From contig JAISUX010000091.1 in assembly GCA_031271805.1 (NCBI GenBank), positions 29,753-93,752 of the forward strand: a DNA stretch of 64,000 nucleotides. The letters run 5' to 3'. Of this stretch, positions 35,399 through 44,934 are shown piece after piece. The stretch's first letter is position 1; each line of letters opens with the position of its first letter. The notes beneath the pieces are model-generated. The model ran no database searches. It saw nothing but the letters and a program-made list of their open reading frames with translations, and was not told where the DNA came from. Source of the stretch: Tannerella sp. Lineage in GTDB: Bacteria; Bacteroidota; Bacteroidia; Bacteroidales; Tannerellaceae. Both the position numbers and the translations under genes were made by a program.

Positions 35399-36910
35399 AT
35401 GGCAGAACTGAGTAATAACAGCGTCTCCGCTATTGAAAAGAGCAAAGGCGGGATGCGGCAATTAGCCAAAGATACTGCTATCTACGGGATGAGCAGTATT
35501 ATTGGGCGTGTACTTAACTGGTTGTTAGTGCCTATGTACACTCGCGTACTTATTAATACTGGTGAGTACGGGATTGTCACCAACATCTACGGCTGGACGG
35601 CGCTGCTCCTGATCCTTCTGACTTACGGTATGGAGACAGGGTTTTTCCGGTTTATAAACCGGAAGGACGAAGCCAAACCGTTGCAAATTTACTCCACAAC
35701 CCTATATAGCATAGCATCTACTTCGCTGATATTCACCATATTAATCTCATCATTCATCTCGCCGGTCAGCGCCGCACTGGGTTATGCCGACCACCCCGAA
35801 TATATCGGAATGATGGCTTGCATAGTGGCCGTTGACGCTTTCTGCTGCATACCTTTTGCCTACCTGCGCTACCGCAACCGCCCTGTCCGCTTCGCAATCA
35901 TAAAGTTGCTCAACATCTTTCTCAACATCTTCCTCAACATCTTTTTCCTCGTGATATGTCCGGCGCTCAATAAGTCCAACTCGCAGTTAATCAGCTGGTT
36001 TTACCGTCCGGACTATGGTGTGGGATACATTTTTATCGCTAATGTGTTTACAACGGCATTTACGCTGCTGATGCTCCTACCCGACATGTTACCGGGATTG
36101 AAAGTCAAGCCTAATATACTGAAACTCAAAGAGATGATACGATATTCATTCCCGTTGCTAATACTTGGCGTAGCTGGGATTCTCAACCAAACGGCGGATA
36201 AGATTCTATACCCGTTTCTCTTTGAAGATAAAGCTGTTGCAGAAGCACAACTCGGCATTTACGGCGCCTGTTTCAAGATTGCCGTCATAATGGTGATGTT
36301 CATTCAGGCGTTCCGATACGCCTACGAGCCGTACATCTTTGCCAAACACCGAGCCGACGATAACCGCAAATCCTACGTCGAAGCCATGAAATATTTCATA
36401 ATCTTTGCATTAGTGATATTCCTCGGCGTGATGTTTTACTTGGATATCATCAAATATTTCGTCGGCTCAAACTATTATGCCGGACTATCGGTCGTGCCGA
36501 TAGTGATGCTCGGCGAACTTTTTTTCGGCATCTATTTCAACCTCTCGATGTGGTACAAACTGACCGACCAAACGCGCTGGGGGGCATATTTTTCGATTAT
36601 AGGATGTGTAGCTACAGTGCTGATAATCATACTATTTGTACCTCATTACGGCTTTATAGCCTGTGCCTGGGCATCGTTTGCAAGTAACTTAGTGATGATG
36701 CTACTCTCGTACTTTATCGGCCGAAAACGCTTTCCCGTAGCTTACGACATGCGTTCGGCCTTGATTTACACCATTTTAGCCACCGCATGCTACTTTGCCG
36801 CCATGTTGCCGGAAATTGATTCGGAAGTGCTGAAATTCGGGTACAGGACGCTTATTTTACTTGCCTTTCTGGGGATAGTGATTAAAAAAGAAAAAATAAA
36901 TAATCATTAA
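35399..36910 (+). CDS. polysaccharide flippase (Wzx/MATE-like, MVF superfamily)
   Basis: A 503-aa inner-membrane protein with 12-14 predicted helices. The opening LAKDTAIYGMSSIIGRVLNW followed by LLVPMYTRVLINTGEYG is typical of O-antigen/capsule lipid-linked oligosaccharide flippases, as are YSFPLLILGVAGILNQTADK and the paired C-terminal helices. Such proteins flip undecaprenyl-linked glycans across the inner membrane. No capsule genes are adjacent, as often happens for this family in Bacteroidales, where the gene sits near core genes. It is an independent transcription unit judging by the promoter. The substrate is unknown. Confidence 0.88.
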   Translation: MAELSNNSVSAIEKSKGGMRQLAKDTAIYGMSSIIGRVLNWLLVPMYTRVLINTGEYGIVTNIYGWTALLLILLTYGMETGFFRFINRKDEAKPLQIYSTTLYSIASTSLIFTILISSFISPVSAALGYADHPEYIGMMACIVAVDAFCCIPFAYLRYRNRPVRFAIIKLLNIFLNIFLNIFFLVICPALNKSNSQLISWFYRPDYGVGYIFIANVFTTAFTLLMLLPDMLPGLKVKPNILKLKEMIRYSFPLLILGVAGILNQTADKILYPFLFEDKAVAEAQLGIYGACFKIAVIMVMFIQAFRYAYEPYIFAKHRADDNRKSYVEAMKYFIIFALVIFLGVMFYLDIIKYFVGSNYYAGLSVVPIVMLGELFFGIYFNLSMWYKLTDQTRWGAYFSIIGCVATVLIIILFVPHYGFIACAWASFASNLVMMLLSYFIGRKRFPVAYDMRSALIYTILATACYFAAMLPEIDSEVLKFGYRTLILLAFLGIVIKKEKINNH

Positions 36911-36949
36911 AATATTCAACAAACAACTATCCATACCGCATTTTTTTTA

Positions 36950-36957
36950 TAAATTTG
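36950..36957 (+). promoter_or_regulatory. -7 promoter element of the S46 peptidase gene
   Basis: TAAATTTG, 24 bp before the ATG at 36981. The expected -33 position has no clear TTG. Confidence 0.45.
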
Positions 36958-36980
36958 CGCCTTGATAAAAAATATATTAT

Positions 36981-39122
36981 ATGAATTTAAAGAAAAAAAT
37001 AGGCGCTATTGCGCTATTTATAACATGTTTAGGTCAAATACACGCCGATGAAGGCATGTGGATCATCAATGAACTGAACGCTCAAAGCCTCGCGAAGATG
37101 AAAGAATTGGGATTTACTCCGGATTACAACTTTCTCTATGACAAAGACAATCCGTCGCTGGCTAATGCCGTCGTTATTTTCGGCGGCGGATGCACCGGAA
37201 TAACCGTATCCGACCAGGGCTTGATATTCACTAATCACCACTGCGGCTATTCTGCGCTGCAAAAATTGAGCAGCGTCGAGCACGACTACCTCAAGAATGG
37301 TTTTATCTCGCAAAGCGCTGAGGAAGAACTGCCTGTGGAAGACCTTTCCGTACGCTACCTCAGAGAAATTATCGACGTGACGGATAGCATCATTCCTGTG
37401 ATTTCGGATATCAAGGACGAATACAAGCGCGTCATTACGGCCGATTCGATAGGCAATGTTTTAAGGAGGAGCTTTGAAAAAGGTCGTTTCATTGAGACCG
37501 AACTTGTGCCCTTCTTCGCCGGTAACAAGTATTACATCGTCGCTTACAATGTCTATCGCGATGTACGCCTCGTTTTTGCTCCGCCTTCGACACTCGGCAA
37601 GTTTGGCGGCGACACCGACAATTGGATGTGGCCACGCCATACGTGCGACTTTTCCGTTTTCCGCGTCTATGCCGACTCCACAAACAGCCCGGCCTCATAC
37701 GACAAGAATAACCGTCCATACAAACCAACGTTCTTTGCGGAGGTATCCGTCGGTGGTTATAAAGAAAACGACTTTGCGATGACGATAGGTTTCCCCGGCA
37801 GCACCAATCGCTATTTATCTTCCTGGGGCGTCGATCAACGCATCAACAGCATCAACGCGCCCCGTATCGAAGTGCGCGGAATAAAGCAGGAAATATGGAA
37901 GAAAGCTATGCAGGCCGACGACGCCATACGTATCAAATACGCCTCAAAATATGCCGGTAGCTCTAACTATTGGAAGAACTCTATAGGCATGAACCGCGGC
38001 ATCGCCAACCTCAACGTCATAGAACGCAAACAAGCTGAGGAAGAAATTTTCGATCGCTGGGCGCAAAGGCCTGAAAATAAGGATATTTACGGCGACGTGT
38101 TAAAAACCATCAAAGACGGCTATCTCTCTATCAACGAACAACGCAAGTACCTGACATACTTATCGGAAGCTTTCGCTAACGGCGCCGAAATCATCCGCCT
38201 CGCACGCACATTCGGCAGTATCCCTAATCGTAATCTTTCGACAATCGACATTGAAGATTATCTCGAAGAGCGCATCCGCCCATTTTTCAAGGATTACGAT
38301 CCCGCTTTAGACCAAAAAGTCCTCGCTGCTATGATGAAAATAGCCAAAGAACGTGTCCCTGCCCAATACCTGCCTGACGTTTACAAGGAAATCGACAAGA
38401 AATACAAAGGCGACTACGAACGCTACGCTTCGGATTTGTTCAAAACTACCGTACTGCTGTCGGAGGACAAGATGCGCGAAGTGCTAAAAGACGAGAAAAA
38501 ATACAAAAAGTACGAAAAGAAAGACCCTGCCGCCGTGCTCTCACAGTCGGCGCTGATGTCGCTTATGGAGACTGCCGCTTCGCTCAATGATGCGAGTTAC
38601 GAGATAGAAAAAGGCGAGCGGCTATATTTTGCCGGACTTCAAAAAATATATCCGGATAGCGTATTTTATTCCGACGCCAACTTCACAATGCGCCTGAGTT
38701 ACGGCTCTATTAGCGGATACAGCCCTTATGACGCCGCATGGTACAATTATTATACAACCGATCGGGGCATACTCGAAAAAGAAGATTCGACGAGTTATGA
38801 GTTCTGGCTTCAAGACGACATAATCGACCTTGTCAAGAATCACAACTTCGGTTCGTATGCCAACGATAATGGTGAACTGCAGCTCTGCTTCCTGTCGAAT
38901 AATGACATTACGGGAGGCAATTCCGGCAGTCCGGTCATCGACAAAAACGGACGTCTAATAGGCCTTGCTTTCGACGGCAACTGGGAAGCCATGAGCGGCG
39001 ACATCGCGTTCGAACCCGCCTTGCAGCGCACAATCAGCGTCGATATCCGCTACGTGCTTTGGATGATTGAGAAATGGGGAAAATGCGACAGGTTAATCAA
39101 TGAACTCAAACTCGTAAATTAA
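36981..39122 (+). CDS. S46-family dipeptidyl-peptidase (DPP7-like)
   Basis: A 713-aa exported serine peptidase that removes dipeptides from peptide N-termini in the periplasm. The signal peptide ends near GQIHA; DEGMWIINEL and ITVSDQGLIFTNHHCGY (catalytic His near 86) begin the mature protein. The catalytic Ser648 is in GGNSGSPVID. Eighteen residues after it is Gly666 (FDGNWEA). In DPP11 this position is Arg, which selects acidic P1 residues; Gly is the DPP7 state for hydrophobic P1 residues. The C-terminus ISVDIRYVLWMIEKWG matches the family. It is found mainly in Bacteroidota and suits a peptide-fermenting lifestyle together with the ADP-forming acyl-CoA synthetase nearby. Confidence 0.94.
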   Translation: MNLKKKIGAIALFITCLGQIHADEGMWIINELNAQSLAKMKELGFTPDYNFLYDKDNPSLANAVVIFGGGCTGITVSDQGLIFTNHHCGYSALQKLSSVEHDYLKNGFISQSAEEELPVEDLSVRYLREIIDVTDSIIPVISDIKDEYKRVITADSIGNVLRRSFEKGRFIETELVPFFAGNKYYIVAYNVYRDVRLVFAPPSTLGKFGGDTDNWMWPRHTCDFSVFRVYADSTNSPASYDKNNRPYKPTFFAEVSVGGYKENDFAMTIGFPGSTNRYLSSWGVDQRINSINAPRIEVRGIKQEIWKKAMQADDAIRIKYASKYAGSSNYWKNSIGMNRGIANLNVIERKQAEEEIFDRWAQRPENKDIYGDVLKTIKDGYLSINEQRKYLTYLSEAFANGAEIIRLARTFGSIPNRNLSTIDIEDYLEERIRPFFKDYDPALDQKVLAAMMKIAKERVPAQYLPDVYKEIDKKYKGDYERYASDLFKTTVLLSEDKMREVLKDEKKYKKYEKKDPAAVLSQSALMSLMETAASLNDASYEIEKGERLYFAGLQKIYPDSVFYSDANFTMRLSYGSISGYSPYDAAWYNYYTTDRGILEKEDSTSYEFWLQDDIIDLVKNHNFGSYANDNGELQLCFLSNNDITGGNSGSPVIDKNGRLIGLAFDGNWEAMSGDIAFEPALQRTISVDIRYVLWMIEKWGKCDRLINELKLVN

Positions 39123-39124
39123 AC

Positions 39125-40117
39125 ATGCGATTTTCCATAATTGTCCCGATATATAACCGTCCGGACGAAGCGCACGAATTGCTCGAAAGCCTTGCTGCTC
39201 AGACATGTAATGATTTCGAACTTGTCCTTGTCGAGGACGGTTCAACCCGACCATGCGACAAAGAAGTCGAGATGTTCAAGGACAAAATGGATATTAATTA
39301 TATTGCAAAGGAAAATTCCGGTCGCAGCGACTCGCGAAATGTCGGAATGAAGAACGCACGAGGCGACTACTTCGTCTTCTTTGACTCCGACTGCATCATT
39401 CCTCCGGACTATTTTTCGACCGTAATAAGCTGTTTAACCGACGATTATGCCGACTGTTACGGAGGCCCCGACCGCGAACATTCGTCATTCACAACAATGC
39501 AGAAAGCCGTCAACTACGCCATGACCTCTTTCCTGACAACCGGCGGCATCAGGGGCGGCAAGATAAACATGGAAAAGTTCAAGCCGCGCACCTTCAACAT
39601 GGGCTTCTCGCGTAAGGTTTACGAGGCGGTAGGCGGTTTCAAGGATATGTATGGCGAAGATATTGATTTGAGCATACGCATCAGCCGCGCCGGATTCGTG
39701 ACCAAACTCTATCGCGAAGCCTACGTCTATCACAAACGCCGCGTCAATCTGAAGCGCTTCTACAAGCAGGTAAACATATTCGGAAAAGCCCGTATCAACC
39801 TCTATAAACTCTATCCCGACTCGTTAAAGTTGGTGCATACTTTGCCCGCGCTTTTTGTTATCGGCGCCGTAGCCATCCTCGTCGCTGCAATCTTCATCAA
39901 CAAATATCTTTTAATTTTACCCGCCGCCTATCTATCGCTGATTTTCATCGACGCCTGCGTCGGAACGCGAAGTCCGAAGATCGCCTTGCTCGCAATTGTG
40001 ACTTCACTTATCCAAATATTCGGGTATGGCCTGGGATTTCTTGAGTCATTTATCAATAAGATAATATTTCGTAAAAGCCTTGAAAATATCGAAACTATTA
40101 AAAAAGTATATAAATAG
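39125..40117 (+). CDS. family 2 glycosyltransferase with C-terminal membrane helices
   Basis: A 330-aa GT-A enzyme. It opens RFSIIVPIYNRPDEAHELLE and LVLVEDGSTRP; the metal-binding DxD region is FFDSDCIIP, and the acceptor-side motif is GEDIDLSIRISRAG. Residues about 235-310 form three hydrophobic helices that would anchor it in the inner membrane, with the catalytic domain facing the cytoplasm. It starts 2 bp after the peptidase stop, so the two are co-transcribed even though their functions look unrelated. The donor sugar and product are unknown. Confidence 0.9.
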   Translation: MRFSIIVPIYNRPDEAHELLESLAAQTCNDFELVLVEDGSTRPCDKEVEMFKDKMDINYIAKENSGRSDSRNVGMKNARGDYFVFFDSDCIIPPDYFSTVISCLTDDYADCYGGPDREHSSFTTMQKAVNYAMTSFLTTGGIRGGKINMEKFKPRTFNMGFSRKVYEAVGGFKDMYGEDIDLSIRISRAGFVTKLYREAYVYHKRRVNLKRFYKQVNIFGKARINLYKLYPDSLKLVHTLPALFVIGAVAILVAAIFINKYLLILPAAYLSLIFIDACVGTRSPKIALLAIVTSLIQIFGYGLGFLESFINKIIFRKSLENIETIKKVYK

Positions 40118-40168
40118 CTCGTTTTAGACCAATTTTAATTAACTTATGACGAAAAAAAGTCCGGGTTA

Positions 40169-40200
40169 TTTGCAAAACATCTGTTTTTTTAGTATCTTTG
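40169..40200 (+). promoter_or_regulatory. promoter of the Fur-family gene
   Basis: TTTG (40169-40172), 20 bp, TATCTTTG (40193-40200). A close match to the Bacteroidota consensus, 30 bp before the ATG. Confidence 0.7.
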
Positions 40201-40230
40201 CAACGGTTAAAAAATTGTAATAATAAAAAT

Positions 40231-40659
40231 ATGATGGACAGTACGAGCATTTACTTATCCGGTTTTGGCATACGTCCTTCGATTCAACGTATTGCCATTA
40301 TGCGCTATTTGCAGAATCACAAGACTCACCCGACCGCCGATGAAGTATTCGAGGCCTTGCGGGAGGATATTCCTACGCTCTCAAAAACAACAGTTTATAA
40401 CACTTTGAAATTATTTGTCGATAATGGCGCAGCTCTATACGTAGGTATTGATGAAAAGAACGCCCGTTTCGACGGGAATCTTGAACCCCACACTCATTTT
40501 CGCTGCAAAAAATGTGGAGCTATTACCGATATCCCTATGAACGTTGAAGACTTTTTGCCGAAAGAATTTAACGGAGATATCGACGAATTTTATATCTATT
40601 TGAAAGGATTGTGCGCCCAATGCAAGTCAAATAGTAATTCAAAAAACATCGTTTATTAA
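40231..40659 (+). CDS. Fur/PerR-family metalloregulator
   Basis: A 142-aa winged-helix repressor of the ferric-uptake family. The N-terminal DNA-binding part contains THPTADEVFEALREDIPTLS followed by KTTVYNTLKLF, typical of the recognition helix. The structural zinc site has two CX2C pairs, Cys92/Cys95 (RCKKCG) and Cys128/Cys131 (LCAQC). Metal-sensing ligands include Asp81 and the His pair in PHTHF. The arrangement is closest to PerR-type members, which sense peroxide through iron-catalysed His oxidation, but Fur-type iron sensing is also possible. The ATG at 40231 fits the promoter 30 bp upstream. A terminator follows. Confidence 0.9.
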   Translation: MMDSTSIYLSGFGIRPSIQRIAIMRYLQNHKTHPTADEVFEALREDIPTLSKTTVYNTLKLFVDNGAALYVGIDEKNARFDGNLEPHTHFRCKKCGAITDIPMNVEDFLPKEFNGDIDEFYIYLKGLCAQCKSNSNSKNIVY

Positions 40660-40690
40660 TCACAATGCGAATAAAATCGCAGCTAACTAT

Positions 40691-40726
40691 CACCCGGCAT
40701 GACTAAGATTTTGCCGGGTGTATTTT
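40691..40726 (+). terminator. Rho-independent terminator after the Fur-family gene
   Basis: Perfect 9-bp GC-rich stem (40691-40699 with 40712-40720), 12-nt loop, followed by TATTTT. It isolates the regulator from the downstream PUL. Confidence 0.85.
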
Positions 40727-40748
40727 GCTTATAATCAGGCAGATGGGC

Positions 40749-40763
40749 AAAAAAAAAAAAAAA
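40749..40763. repeat. homopolymeric A15 tract
   Basis: Fifteen consecutive A upstream of the AraC-type regulator promoter (-7 box at 40800-40807). It could act as a curved UP-like element, or vary in length between cells. Confidence 0.9.
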
Positions 40764-40799
40764 CAGAAAAGAATCGGTGATTTTTATGTTTTTTATTTG

Positions 40800-40807
40800 T
40801 AATTTTG
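40800..40807 (+). promoter_or_regulatory. -7 promoter element of the AraC-type gene
   Basis: TAATTTTG, with the ATG at 40829. No clear TTTG at the -33 distance. Confidence 0.45.
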
Positions 40808-40828
40808 CGTGTATTTACAAAAGGAAAC

Positions 40829-41719
40829 ATGAGTATGAAACCGATGTATCAGGAGCTGTCTTTTTTACCGGCAAATTATATTAATGTGTATAAAGAGGAT
40901 TTGCCGCATTTTGTCGTACCATGGCATTATCATCCCGAAATTGAGATAATGTACATCATTGAGGGTACGGGTACCCGTTTTGTCGGCGATTCGGTAGAAG
41001 CGTACGACGAGGGCGATATCTGCATGATTGGTTCCAATCTGCCCCACGAATGGCGGAATGTGGACAACAAAGCCTGTCCGCGCGCATTTTGCTACTGTTT
41101 GTTTATCCAAAAAGAGCTGTTTTCTACGGGATTATTCAATTTTCCGGAGATGAGGCATTTATACGGTTTGGTTGAACGCGCCGACCGAGGCATTAAATTT
41201 TGCGGAAAAACGCGGACGGAACTTGGCGTCTTAGTGCAAGAATATGTGAAAGAAGAAAAAAGCGCCGCAAAAATCGCCAAATTGATTCTCATCCTTGAGG
41301 TTATGGCGACTACGGACGAATACGAGTTGCTGTCCGGTACGGGGTATGCGATGCAGAATGTAAATACTCATGTATATGAACGTTTGGACAAAGTATGTCA
41401 ATATATCCATAAAAATTTCTCCGAGCCCATACGTTTGGAAGAAGTCGCTTCTTTAGCCGGACTGACGCCTAACTCGTTCTGCCGTTATTTCAAGAAACGC
41501 ATGCGGAAAACATTTATCCAATACCTGAACGAAATACGAATAGGCCATGCCAAAAAACTCCTTATCGAAGGCCGGGAGACCATCGCCACATTGAGCATGG
41601 AATCAGGATTCAACAATGTGTCCAACTTCATAGCACAATTCAAGCGTTCGACCAATATGTTGCCTTCCGAATACCAGCGCATATACCATAAACGAAATGT
41701 TAATGGTAAAATATCATAA
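40829..41719 (+). CDS. AraC-family transcriptional regulator of the PUL
   Basis: A 296-aa regulator. Residues about 20-110 form a cupin sensor (PWHYHPEIEIMYIIEGTGTR, DICMIGSNLPHEW), and the last hundred carry two helix-turn-helix motifs of the AraC type: EPIRLEEVASLAGLTPNSFC, then ETIATLSMESGFNNVSNFIA and FKRSTNMLPSEYQR. It stands directly upstream of, and on the same strand as, a SusC/SusD-based locus, so it most likely senses a breakdown sugar and activates that locus (inference). An ATG two codons further in (40835) is an equally possible start. Confidence 0.9.
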   Translation: MSMKPMYQELSFLPANYINVYKEDLPHFVVPWHYHPEIEIMYIIEGTGTRFVGDSVEAYDEGDICMIGSNLPHEWRNVDNKACPRAFCYCLFIQKELFSTGLFNFPEMRHLYGLVERADRGIKFCGKTRTELGVLVQEYVKEEKSAAKIAKLILILEVMATTDEYELLSGTGYAMQNVNTHVYERLDKVCQYIHKNFSEPIRLEEVASLAGLTPNSFCRYFKKRMRKTFIQYLNEIRIGHAKKLLIEGRETIATLSMESGFNNVSNFIAQFKRSTNMLPSEYQRIYHKRNVNGKIS

Positions 41720-41761
41720 TTATCAGTTAATATATTGAATCATCATTCTTGAAAATGCGCA

Positions 41762-41769
41762 TATCTTTG
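41762..41769 (+). promoter_or_regulatory. -7 promoter element of the beta-glucan PUL
   Basis: TATCTTTG with a possible TTG 23 bp upstream (41736-41738). The first SusC gene starts at 41801. The seven genes that follow probably share this promoter. Confidence 0.55.
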
Positions 41770-41800
41770 TCGCAATTTATTATAATTTTAATTCAATTTC

Positions 41801-44800
41801 ATGAAGAAGATCCTTTATTTTTTGTTCTTTGTAATACCTGTTTTGGGGTATTCGCAAACGTTTCAGATCTCAGGGACAGTAACCGATGCGTCCGACGGCA
41901 GTCCGTTGCCGGGAGCATCGGTCAGGAATCAGCGTAATGCCGGTACCGCTACCGATGTTGACGGAAAATATGTCTTTCAAGTGCAGAAAGGGGATGTTTT
42001 GACCTTTTCATTTTTGGGGATGTTGACTCAAACCGTTAAAATCGAAAATCAAACTACTGTCAATGTCATCCTGATACCCGACGATGTAAGTCTGGAAGAG
42101 GTTGTTGTCATTGCTTACGGACAACAAAAGAAAGTAACGGTTACCGGTGCGGTGTCGAGTATCGGCAACGAAAACCTTGTGCGCTCTCCGGCGGCCTCTT
42201 TAGGTAATGCTATTGCGGGAAAGTTGCCCGGCGTACAAACGGTACAGTATTCGGGTTTGCCCGGCGCCGACGACCCGATTATCCGTATTCGAGGTATAAG
42301 CACTTTCAACGGCGCTGACCCTTTAGTGCTCGTTGACGGAGTAGAGCGCTCATTCAGCCAGATAGATGCGAATGAGGTTGCCGATATTACCATCCTGAAA
42401 GATGCGTCGGCAACGGCGGTGTTCGGAGTGCGAGGCGCAAACGGCGTAATCTTAGTAACAACCAAACGCGGAGATGTCGGCAAACCGAGCGTTACGGTAA
42501 CAGCTCAAGCAGGTATTCAGCAAATCACACGATTTATTGAAACCGTAGATTCCTATACTTATGCAACGTCTTTCAACAATGCCCAGGCAGGCGACGGAGT
42601 AGCAAAAGCTAACCTGAAATTCTCGGATGCTGCTATTCAGCATTTCAAAGACAGAGATTTGCTGATGCTGTATCCCGATACCGACTGGCTGGATTATATG
42701 CTCGACAATCAGGCATGGCAAAAGCAGTATAATATTAATGTAAACGGAGGGAACGAAACGGCAAGATATTTCGTTTCGGTCGGTATGCTTGACCAGGACG
42801 GACTGTTCAAGGATTTCGGGTTCGACCCGGAAGCGCGTTTCAAATACCGCAGATATAATTACCGCGCCAATCTTGATATTAACCTGTCTAAAATCAGCCA
42901 GTTATCGGTAAATATCGGCGGTCGTCTGGAAGCGCGAAACTATATTGGAGATGACGAACAGGAGCTGTTTAGCTATCTGCAGAAAGCGGTGCCGTTTTCG
43001 GGCATCGGTTTGGATTCCGAAGGGCGCCGAATTATAGCAGACCAGGCTTTGGTAGGGGAATATGAAAATTCCGAACTCGGGCGCGTTTACCGCTTGGGTT
43101 ATGTGAAAGACAGCAAAAATGTATTGAACTTAGACTTGCAGTATCAGTTAAAACTTGATATGATAACCAAAGGTCTTGATTTCAAGATAAAAGGCTCTTA
43201 CAACTCGGAATACACGCAGCAGAAAAACCGCAAAAACGGCTATGGGACGGGAATTACATATAAAGCGACAGTCGATCCTTCCGGAGCGCTTGACGAAAAC
43301 GGCAATCCGAAAGTGGTGCTGGTGCGTCAGGGCGACGAGTGGCCTATACCCTATTCGGAAAGCCGATGGGGCGGCAGAAACTGGTATGCGGAGGCAGGAT
43401 TGAACTATGCCCGCAAATTCGACAATCACGATGTGGGCGCGCTTGTGCTGTACAACCAGTCCAAAACATATTATCCGTACGACAACCTGAGCCTGTACTC
43501 ATCCATCCCGACAGGTTATATCGGCCTCGTGGGACGTGTTACGTATAATTATGCAACCAAATATCTTGCCGACATCAATATCGGTTATAACGGATCCGAG
43601 AACTTTGCGCCGGGCAGACGTTACGGCTTTTTCCCGTCCGCGTCTATCGGTTGGATACCATCATCGGAGAAGTTTTGGGAGCCGCTTCACGACTTTATTC
43701 CATATTTGAAATTGCGCGGTTCTTTGGGAAGGGTCGGCAATGACAAAACAGGCGCTAACAGATTTCTTTATCTGCCGGGCGTGTATCAATGGTTAAGCGG
43801 AGGCCCCGACAACCACGGAGTAGCCGGTACGGCAAATTTCGGAACCAATAACAACAACTGGCTGCCGGGCGTCAGGGAAACATCGACGGGAAATCCTTAT
43901 GTAACTTGGGAAACGGCTACCAAACAGAACTACGGACTTGACATGAAACTATTTAACGAAAAGTTCAGCGTCAATATAGACTATTTTATCGAAGACCGTA
44001 CGGATATTCTCGTTTCGAATGCGGCTGTTTTGCCTTCGATATTGGGAATACAGTCCAATTCGGTCAATTACGGGCATGTCCGCAACAAAGGGTATGAAGC
44101 GATTTTGAAATGGGAAGACACGGTAGGCGACGTCTATTATTCCATCTCCCCCACCCTATCTTTTGCCCGCAGTAAGATAATCGACCAGATGGAAGTGCCG
44201 CCCGAATATCCGCATTTATCATCGACAGGCTATCCTGTGTGGCAGCCTTTCGGCTATGAATTTTTTGAGTTTTATGTTGCCGGAGAGACGGAAAAACATT
44301 ATCAGGATAAATACGGCGTGCCGATGCCCGACCAGGGAACGGTGATAAAAAACGGCGACTGTATATATGTTGACCTTACCGATGACGGGAAAATCGACCC
44401 GAATGACAGGCATGCGATAGGATATACGGAGATTCCGGAATATACCGCTTCTGTAAACCTGAGCCTCAGCTATAAAGGCTTCGATTTTTATATGTTTTGG
44501 ATAGGAGCGACGAATGTTAACAGGTATTTGGGACAATATTACCGTCCGCAATGGGGCGCTACCAACAATTCCGCATTGCTGCAATGGGTTTACGATTACA
44601 GTTGGCGTGAGGATAATGCTTCTACAGCACTTTTGCCTCGATTAACTTTTGCCAATATGGCTCACAACACTCTTGACTCGCGCGTATGGCAGATAGATGC
44701 TTCATATATACGCCTGAAAAACATGGAATTGGGATACACATTCCGCAAATTCCCGTGGATTCCTCAAATCGGTAATTTACGGCTGTACGCTACCGGATAT

Positions 44801-44923
44801 AACCTGCTCACCTTCTCAAGATTCAAGGCTAATGACCCTGAAAGCCGAGGCGGCGGATGGCCTAATTCTTTGTCATATCCGATGACGCGGGTGATCAATT
44901 TTGGTATAAAAGTAAACTTTTAA
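41801..44923 (+). CDS. SusC-like TonB-dependent glycan transporter (PUL, first pair)
   Basis: A 1040-aa outer-membrane transporter with the full SusC layout: signal peptide (MKKILYFLFFVIPVLGYSQ), CarboxypepD_reg-like domain (ISGTVTDASDGSPLPGASVR), the SusC signature SLEEVVVIAYGQQKK, a plug (PGVQTVQYSGLPGADDPIIR, VDGVERSFSQID) and a barrel ending GIKVNF. It imports oligosaccharides in partnership with the SusD protein encoded 11 bp downstream. GH9 and GH5 enzymes in the same locus point to a beta-1,4-linked glucan or mannan-type substrate (inference). An AraC-type regulator precedes it. Confidence 0.95.
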   Translation: MKKILYFLFFVIPVLGYSQTFQISGTVTDASDGSPLPGASVRNQRNAGTATDVDGKYVFQVQKGDVLTFSFLGMLTQTVKIENQTTVNVILIPDDVSLEEVVVIAYGQQKKVTVTGAVSSIGNENLVRSPAASLGNAIAGKLPGVQTVQYSGLPGADDPIIRIRGISTFNGADPLVLVDGVERSFSQIDANEVADITILKDASATAVFGVRGANGVILVTTKRGDVGKPSVTVTAQAGIQQITRFIETVDSYTYATSFNNAQAGDGVAKANLKFSDAAIQHFKDRDLLMLYPDTDWLDYMLDNQAWQKQYNINVNGGNETARYFVSVGMLDQDGLFKDFGFDPEARFKYRRYNYRANLDINLSKISQLSVNIGGRLEARNYIGDDEQELFSYLQKAVPFSGIGLDSEGRRIIADQALVGEYENSELGRVYRLGYVKDSKNVLNLDLQYQLKLDMITKGLDFKIKGSYNSEYTQQKNRKNGYGTGITYKATVDPSGALDENGNPKVVLVRQGDEWPIPYSESRWGGRNWYAEAGLNYARKFDNHDVGALVLYNQSKTYYPYDNLSLYSSIPTGYIGLVGRVTYNYATKYLADINIGYNGSENFAPGRRYGFFPSASIGWIPSSEKFWEPLHDFIPYLKLRGSLGRVGNDKTGANRFLYLPGVYQWLSGGPDNHGVAGTANFGTNNNNWLPGVRETSTGNPYVTWETATKQNYGLDMKLFNEKFSVNIDYFIEDRTDILVSNAAVLPSILGIQSNSVNYGHVRNKGYEAILKWEDTVGDVYYSISPTLSFARSKIIDQMEVPPEYPHLSSTGYPVWQPFGYEFFEFYVAGETEKHYQDKYGVPMPDQGTVIKNGDCIYVDLTDDGKIDPNDRHAIGYTEIPEYTASVNLSLSYKGFDFYMFWIGATNVNRYLGQYYRPQWGATNNSALLQWVYDYSWREDNASTALLPRLTFANMAHNTLDSRVWQIDASYIRLKNMELGYTFRKFPWIPQIGNLRLYATGYNLLTFSRFKANDPESRGGGWPNSLSYPMTRVINFGIKVNF

Positions 44924-44934
44924 AATTTGAAACA

